Shown here: in pieces, positions 6,591-10,588 of the stretch
Numbering within the stretch: the stretch's first letter is position 1
Layout: every line of letters begins with the position of its first letter
Assembly: GCA_944358665.1 (NCBI GenBank)
Contig: CALVRP010000080.1
Location: 1-10,588, forward strand
Reading direction: 5' to 3'
From: an uncultured Bacilli bacterium
GTDB lineage: Bacteria; Bacillota_I; Bacilli_A; RF39; UBA660
DNA length: 10,588 nucleotides
Position numbers and translations under genes: made by a program
The notes under the pieces: model-generated
Databases searched by the model: none
The model's input: only the letters and a program-made list of their open reading frames with translations
What the model was told of the DNA's origin: nothing

Positions 6591-7472
6591 ATGAATGAAA
6601 TAGAAGAAGAATCAAATATAAAAAATATGATATATGAGATAAGAGGAAAGCAAGTGATGCTGGATAGTGATGTAGCGTTTTTGTATAAAGTAGAAACAAA
6701 AAGATTAAATGAAACTGTAAAACGAAATAAAGATAGATTTCCTGAAAATTTTTGCTTTAGATTAACTGAAAACGAGTACAGTTCTTTAAGGTCGCAAATT
6801 GCGACCTTAAAGAGTAGTCGGGGAAATCATAGAAAATATTTAACATTTGTATTTACTGAGCATGGTATTACAATGCTAGCCGGTATATTAAAAAGTGAAG
6901 TGGCTATTAAGGTTAGTATTAATATAATTAACGTATTTGTAGAAATGCGCAGATTTATTTATAGTAATCGAGAAATATTTACAAGAGTAATATCTATCGA
7001 AAATGATTTAAAATTACTAAATGATAAACAAACTGAAAATGAAGAAAATTTTGAATTAATATTTACAGAACTAGGTAAAAAAGAATTTAAAGAACAACTA
7101 TTTTTTGATGGACAAATATATGATGCATATAGTTTACTTATAAATATTATAAGAGAAGCTAAAACTAAAATAATAATTATTGATAATTATTTAGATAAAA
7201 CAATATTAGATGTTTTATCGTATAAAAATGATAATATAATTGTTAAATTATATGTTAAAGATATCAAAACAAAATTAGATATCGATAAATTTAATCTTCA
7301 GTATTCAAATACTAGTATTGAAATGATTAAAACCTTTCATGATAGATTTATTATTATTGATAATAAAATTCTTTATCATGTTGGTGCGTCATTAAAGGAT
7401 TTAGGTAAAAAATGTTTTGCAATAAATAAAATGGATAATTGTTATATCAAAGATATTTTAAATAAATTATAG
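6591..7472 (+). CDS. ORF6N-domain protein with PLD-like C-terminal domain (copy 2)
   Basis: The 293-aa tandem paralogue of the upstream gene has the same plan: ORF6N domain (about 10-115), coiled linker, PLD-like domain with FHDRFIIID (His250, Arg252, Asp257). From LGKKEFKEQ to the end (133 residues) only four residues differ from copy 1, whereas the ORF6N halves agree at only about half of positions and copy 2 is three residues shorter there. The change in similarity falls near FVEMRRFIYSNR (about 116-127). It carries the more typical ORF6N segment LRSQIATL, encoded by a perfect palindrome. AGAGGTG at 6579-6585 supports the start. The pattern suggests a shared effector end with divergent recognition ends, kept alike by recent duplication or gene conversion. 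Function unknown. Confidence 0.8.
   Translation: MNEIEEESNIKNMIYEIRGKQVMLDSDVAFLYKVETKRLNETVKRNKDRFPENFCFRLTENEYSSLRSQIATLKSSRGNHRKYLTFVFTEHGITMLAGILKSEVAIKVSINIINVFVEMRRFIYSNREIFTRVISIENDLKLLNDKQTENEENFELIFTELGKKEFKEQLFFDGQIYDAYSLLINIIREAKTKIIIIDNYLDKTILDVLSYKNDNIIVKLYVKDIKTKLDIDKFNLQYSNTSIEMIKTFHDRFIIIDNKILYHVGASLKDLGKKCFAINKMDNCYIKDILNKL
6783..6813 (+). repeat. Perfect 15-bp-arm inverted repeat inside the ORF6N coding region (copy 2)
   Basis: TCTTTAAGGTCGCAA (6783-6797) and TTGCGACCTTAAAGA (6799-6813) are perfect reverse complements around one base, 6798, the first base of codon 70. This codon aligns with codon 73 of copy 1. In RNA two more G-U pairs could extend the stem. It encodes SLRSQIATLK. 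Confidence 0.9.
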
Positions 7473-7514
7473 TTTACATTTTTGCAAAAAATAGGAATTT
7501 ATGGAGAATGTTAC
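7473..7514 (+). repeat. Right copy of the imperfect direct repeat flanking the ORF6N pair
   Basis: This 42-bp segment begins directly after the second ORF6N stop codon and matches 5494-5536 at 36 of 43 aligned columns. Its internal arms are ACATTTT (7476-7482) and AGAATGT (7505-7511). The C-to-T change in the left arm leaves a G-U pair in RNA but a mismatch in DNA. Confidence 0.75.
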
Positions 7515-7545
7515 GAGGACTTTAATAATTATAGTATCTAATAAC

Positions 7546-7574
7546 TTGCGAAAGTGCTTTTTATTTTATATAAT
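7546..7574 (+). promoter_or_regulatory. Promoter candidate for the RNHCP-obg operon
   Basis: TTGCGA (7546-7551), 17-bp spacer, TATAAT (7569-7574). Sequence and spacing are near consensus, but only 16 bases separate the -10 from the ATG at 7591, so the transcript would have a leader of about ten bases with the ribosome binding site at its very 5' end. Confidence 0.5.
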
Positions 7575-7590
7575 AATAGCGGTGAAAGAA

Positions 7591-7911
7591 ATGGAAAGCA
7601 AAAAGTTTACAATGATTGATGAACCTTTTATTTGTGAAGTTTGTGGGGAGGAAGTTAAACCATTAGGTTATACTGCTCGTGATCACTGTCCGTTTTGTTT
7701 ATCGTCTAAACACGTGGATGTTAATCCTGGTGATAGATTAGAAGAATGCCATGGTGTTTTAAAACCTATCGCAATTGAAAAGTTTAAAGATACTTTTAAG
7801 ATTATTTATAAGTGTGAAAAGTGTGGCAAGATTAGAAAAAATGTTATGGCTAAAGATGATAATTTTGATAAAATTTTAGAAATTATGGCTAATCCAATTA
7901 ATATTGATTAA
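7591..7911 (+). CDS. RNHCP-domain zinc-ribbon protein
   Basis: The protein is 106 aa. The ATG at 7591 is chosen because GCGGTG lies just upstream. The in-frame ATG at 7501 lies in the flanking repeat, has no good ribosome binding site and would add 30 residues of unrelated hydrophobic sequence. The protein has CEVC (15-18), RDHCPFCLSSKHVD (30-43, the RNHCP signature with Asp for Asn), PGDR (46-49), a Cys at 53 and CEKC (75-78), consistent with zinc-binding ribbons. RNHCP proteins are small and uncharacterised; a nucleic-acid or ribosome-linked role is often guessed. The next gene is obg, 37 bp downstream with no terminator between, so the two are probably co-transcribed. Family assignment is by motif; function is unknown. 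Confidence 0.75.
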   Translation: MESKKFTMIDEPFICEVCGEEVKPLGYTARDHCPFCLSSKHVDVNPGDRLEECHGVLKPIAIEKFKDTFKIIYKCEKCGKIRKNVMAKDDNFDKILEIMANPINID

Positions 7912-7948
7912 TTATTTTTGATATGTATAATGAGAAAAGGTGGTAATT

Positions 7949-9220
7949 ATGTTCGTAGATGAAGCAATAGTAGAATTATATGCTGGTGATGGTGGTAATG
8001 GCTGCCGAGCTTTTAGAAGAGAAAAAGGAGTTCCACTAGGAGGCCCTTTTGGCGGCAATGGTGGAAAAGGTGCAGATATTATTTTTAAGGTTGATACGGG
8101 ACTTAATACTTTAATTGATTTTAAATATAAACGAATTATTCGAGGTGACCATGGTCAAAATGGTTTGGGTAAAGGAATGCATGGTAAAAGTGCGGAAAAT
8201 GTGGTTGTTAGTGTACCTGCGGGAACCGTTATAACTGATGAAGAGAGTGGTTTAATCATTGCTGATTTAACGAAAGAAAATGATGAAGTTGTTGTGGCTG
8301 CCGGGGGACGTGGAGGACGCGGTAATATTGCTTTTGCAACAAGAAGTAATCCTGCTCCTGACTTTGCTGAAAACGGAGAACCCGGTGAATATCGTAAGGT
8401 AAAACTAGAACTTAAATTGATTGCTGACGTTGGACTTGTAGGTATGCCAAGTGTTGGTAAAAGTACTATTATTTCTAAGTTGTCAGCTTCTAAGCCAAAA
8501 ATAGCTGATTATCCGTTTACAACTTTAAAACCTAATTTAGGAGTTGTGAGAGTAAAGGATGGTCGTTCTTTTGTGATGGCTGATCTTCCTGGGCTTATAG
8601 AGGGGGCTTCTTTAGGCCATGGCCTTGGTGATAAATTTTTAAAACATGCGGAGAGAACGAGAGTAATTGTTCATGTGATTGATATGAGCGGTATTCATGG
8701 ACGTGATCCTTATGAAGATTATGTAATTATCAATAATGAATTGAAATCTTTTAGTGCAAAATTTATGAAAAAACCACAACTTATTGTAGCTAATAAAATG
8801 GATATGCCACAGGCTAAAGAAAATTTAAAGAAGTTTAAAGAAAAGGTTTCTTCAGAGATCTTAGAAATTACGGCTTTAAATGGTGAAGGCTTAGAAAAAC
8901 TTGTTTATAAAATAGCTGATTTACTAGATAAAGTACCAAAAGATACTTTATATGATGATAGTAAATTTGAAAGTCATGTTATATATAAATTTAAAGAAGA
9001 AAAACCGTTTACTATTACTAAAGAAGGCGATACTTGGATTATAAAAGGTAAACAGTTAGAAAAATTATTATTAATGAGTCGTTTTGATACGAATGAAGCT
9101 ATTTTTAGGTTTTCTAATAAACTTCGTAAATTAGGGGTTGATGACGAACTTAGAAAACTAGGAGCCCAAGAGGGTGATATTATAAAAATACTTGATTATG
9201 AATTTGAATTTAGAGAATAA
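7949..9220 (+). CDS. obg: Obg/CgtA ribosome-assembly GTPase
   Basis: The protein is 423 aa, full length. MFVDEAIVELYAGDGGNG is the conserved start; the ATG at 7949 follows AAAAGGTGG at good spacing, and the in-frame GTG at 7940 lies inside that ribosome binding site. Residues 1-157 form the glycine-rich Obg fold (GGPFGGNGGKG, AGGRGGRGN). The GTPase domain follows with G1 GMPSVGKST, G3 DLPGLIEGA, G4 NKMD and G5 TALNGEG. The C-terminal OCT domain occupies about the last 80 residues, ending GDIIKILDYEFEF. Obg binds the large ribosomal subunit in late assembly and links growth with (p)ppGpp. The usual upstream rplU-rpmA genes are not here; instead it follows the RNHCP gene. It ends in its own terminator. 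Confidence 0.97.
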   Translation: MFVDEAIVELYAGDGGNGCRAFRREKGVPLGGPFGGNGGKGADIIFKVDTGLNTLIDFKYKRIIRGDHGQNGLGKGMHGKSAENVVVSVPAGTVITDEESGLIIADLTKENDEVVVAAGGRGGRGNIAFATRSNPAPDFAENGEPGEYRKVKLELKLIADVGLVGMPSVGKSTIISKLSASKPKIADYPFTTLKPNLGVVRVKDGRSFVMADLPGLIEGASLGHGLGDKFLKHAERTRVIVHVIDMSGIHGRDPYEDYVIINNELKSFSAKFMKKPQLIVANKMDMPQAKENLKKFKEKVSSEILEITALNGEGLEKLVYKIADLLDKVPKDTLYDDSKFESHVIYKFKEEKPFTITKEGDTWIIKGKQLEKLLLMSRFDTNEAIFRFSNKLRKLGVDDELRKLGAQEGDIIKILDYEFEFRE

Positions 9221-9223
9221 AGT

Positions 9224-9249
9224 ACTAATTTTTAATTAGTTCTTTTTTT
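9224..9249 (+). terminator. Terminator after obg
   Basis: ACTAATT (9224-9230) and AATTAGT (9234-9240) form a 7-bp AT-rich stem with a 3-base loop, followed by TCTTTTTTT. The sequence AGTTCTTTTTTT of its tail (9238-9249) is repeated at 9257-9268, giving a second T run that may back up termination. Confidence 0.7.
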
Positions 9250-9275
9250 AAAATACAGTTCTTTTTTTGTTTGCA

Positions 9276-9322
9276 ATAGACTAACTTAGTTTATTGACTC
9301 GCAGCCTAAATTAGTCTATAAT
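9276..9322 (+). promoter_or_regulatory. Strong promoter of the right-hand secreted protein, framed by dyad repeats
   Basis: TTGACT (9294-9299), 17-bp spacer, TATAAT (9317-9322); start near 9329, leader about 56 nt. Two CTAA-n-TTAG dyads lie at 9281-9289 and 9306-9314, 25 bp apart, on either side of the -35. The wider arms ATAGACTAA (9276-9284) and TTAGTCTAT (9311-9319) form a perfect 9-bp inverted repeat reaching into the -10. This looks like an operator for a dimeric repressor. Confidence 0.75.
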
Positions 9323-9384
9323 ATAAAATAAATACTATAATAAATAATCACTAAGTAGAGATAATAAAAATAAGAGGTGAGAAA

Positions 9385-10588
9385 ATGAGGCGGGCCAAAA
9401 GAAATAAAATAATAATATTTATATTAACCTTAATTGTATGTATGATGGGAGTCGGTTACGCGGCTTTTCAAACACAGTTAGATATCAAAGGAAATACGGA
9501 AATAAGTAGTGAGTGGAATATAAAAATAATAAGTGCAGAAGTAAAAGAAACTGGAGGATCAGGTGAAAATGTTAAAAATACTTATACAGATTTAACAGCT
9601 AATTTAGAAGCTAATCTATATAGTAAAGGAGACTATGTAGAATACAATGTAATTGTTGAAAATGCGGGAACATTTGATGCAAAGTTAGATACCTTAGGCA
9701 TAACTAATAGTAATAATGAAGCGGTTAAAATAACAAGTACAGGACTAGTAAAAGGACAGTCTCTTTATAAAGGAGAAACAGCTACTTTAACAGTAAGAAT
9801 AGAATATAATCCAAACTATGAAGGAGATGCAAGTGGAACTAGTGGAGAGACCACAATAGATTTAGGATTTGTCCAAAATAGTGAAGGAACGATAGAACCA
9901 ACAGTAGATCATTTAGTAACATATGACTACACTACTAATGGAGGAGAAAGTACCACTGCAGAAAATGAATATGTAGCTGAAGGTACAAGCATTAATTTAA
10001 GTTATACGGCCACCAAAACAAATTATGAATTCAAAGGCTGGAATACAAATCCGCAGGCCTCAGAAGATTTAACTGATCTAACGATGGGAACGGAAGATAT
10101 CACATTATATGCGATATTTGAAGTGATAGATACAACCCCACCAGTGATAGAGAGTATAAATACAACAAGTACGACAAATAGTATAACTGCTGTCGTAATC
10201 GCAAATGATGAAGAAAGTGGAATAAGTAAATATGAATTTAGTATTGATGGCGGAAATACATGGATAGATAATGGAGTAAGTAATACATATACATTTACAG
10301 GATTAACGCAAGAAACCAATTATAATATAGATGTTAGAGTAACGAATGGAGTAAATTTAACAGCTGAAAAAGAAGCAAGTGGAATAATAGATATTACTGA
10401 TAATATAACATCCGAAGGCGATGGATTATATCCAGATGAATATGAAGAAGGAATATATGTATATAAAGGAACTAATCCAGATAACTATGTATGGTTTAAT
10501 GAAGAGTTATGGCGAATAATAAGCATTGAATCAGATGGAACAATGAAGATTGTTAGAGATCAATTATTAGAAGAAATGGCATTTGATA
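9385..10588 (+). CDS. SipW-type secreted surface protein, multidomain, 5' part only
   Basis: The open frame runs off the right edge, giving 401 codons. AAGAGGTGAG at 9372-9381 supports the start. A basic N-terminus and hydrophobic core lead to GYAAF (24-28) and L-x-I-x-G...ISS-x-W (32-44), matching the secreted protein at 290-841 and so predicting the same signal peptidase. Residues to about 165 are a TasA/CalY-like beta domain with KGD-x8-EN-G (81-95). Residues 175-246 resemble an InlB B-type repeat (Flg_new: FKGWNT...LYAIFE). About 248-335 look FN3-like (DTTPPVIESI...GLTQETNY). From 347 (GLYPDEYEEGIYVYKG...WRIISIE) begins another domain that I associate with surface proteins of gut Firmicutes, cut by the window end. 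No Cys is present after the signal region. Likely a cell-surface or matrix protein; any C-terminal anchor is out of view. Confidence 0.8.
   Translation, partial: MRRAKRNKIIIFILTLIVCMMGVGYAAFQTQLDIKGNTEISSEWNIKIISAEVKETGGSGENVKNTYTDLTANLEANLYSKGDYVEYNVIVENAGTFDAKLDTLGITNSNNEAVKITSTGLVKGQSLYKGETATLTVRIEYNPNYEGDASGTSGETTIDLGFVQNSEGTIEPTVDHLVTYDYTTNGGESTTAENEYVAEGTSINLSYTATKTNYEFKGWNTNPQASEDLTDLTMGTEDITLYAIFEVIDTTPPVIESINTTSTTNSITAVVIANDEESGISKYEFSIDGGNTWIDNGVSNTYTFTGLTQETNYNIDVRVTNGVNLTAEKEASGIIDITDNITSEGDGLYPDEYEEGIYVYKGTNPDNYVWFNEELWRIISIESDGTMKIVRDQLLEEMAFD

Larger units (their letters stand above)
5494..7514. mobile_element. Putative accessory cassette: two ORF6N genes between direct repeats
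   Basis: About 2 kb bounded by the two imperfect 42-43-bp repeats separates a divergent housekeeping pair (U32 leftward, RNHCP-Obg rightward). ORF6N proteins are typical of phages and genomic islands. No integrase, transposase or recombinase is encoded inside, so movement by its own means is not supported. It could be a passively inserted or recombined module, or the remnant of a larger element. Confidence 0.35.

Noticed and set aside
7501..7590. In-frame N-terminal extension of the RNHCP protein beginning MENVT
   Set aside because: It lies partly in the flanking repeat, lacks a ribosome binding site, would span the likely promoter, and encodes sequence unlike the family. The ATG at 7591 has GCGGTG just upstream.
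10023..10319. 98-codon minus-strand frame at the right end
   Set aside because: It is antisense to the long open frame of the multidomain secreted protein, whose domains are recognisable across this stretch.
1..10588. Mycoplasma-type genetic code (TGA = Trp)
   Set aside because: Conserved Trp positions use TGG and the recognised genes are full length under the standard bacterial code.

Overview
The window reads as a low-GC, Gram-positive (Firmicutes/Bacilli-like, possibly gut RF39/Erysipelotrichia-type) chromosome segment. Support: strongly AT-rich codon use, G-rich Shine-Dalgarno sites (GGAGG/GAGGTG type), TTGACA/TATAAT promoters with TGn extensions, U-tailed terminators, and Trp encoded by TGG with no in-frame TGA, so the code is standard. 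The taxonomic guess is inference only.

Layout, left to right. (1) 1-289: a non-coding leader with a T-tailed hairpin and a clean extended -10 promoter. (2) 290-3256: a surface-protein module. It holds a 183-aa TasA/CalY-like secreted protein, a terminator, then a two-gene operon under its own promoter: a SipW/ER-type signal peptidase carrying an unusually large multi-helix N-terminal membrane region, and a DUF5305-like membrane protein. (3) 3274-5451, minus strand: a long U32-family protein of the RlhA rRNA/tRNA hydroxylation type, sharing a bidirectional terminator with the module on its left. (4) 5494-7514: two tandem ORF6N-domain genes with nearly identical PLD-like C-termini, flanked by 42-43-bp imperfect direct repeats, which looks like an accessory cassette inserted between housekeeping genes. 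(5) 7591-9220: a small RNHCP zinc-ribbon protein and the ribosome-assembly GTPase Obg. (6) 9385 to the right edge: the first 401 codons of a second SipW-type secreted protein, with an InlB-like repeat, an FN3-like domain and the start of a further domain.

How it fits together: the two secreted proteins at the ends share the same signal/cleavage region (GYAAF...L.I.G...ISS.W) and the same downstream motif (GD x8 EN.G). They are the obvious substrates of the dedicated signal peptidase at 1019-2158, suggesting a fibre or surface-matrix export system in which a terminator and a second promoter separate the structural subunit from its processing machinery.

The most surprising signal is inside the two ORF6N genes. 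Each carries a perfect 15-bp-arm inverted repeat centred on exactly the same aligned codon of the ORF6N domain, yet the two repeats differ in sequence. Five paired positions have changed in a compensated way, so palindromy itself appears to be maintained while the encoded residues changed. Other signals worth checking are dyads or repeats around the promoters of the signal peptidase operon, the U32 gene and the second secreted protein.
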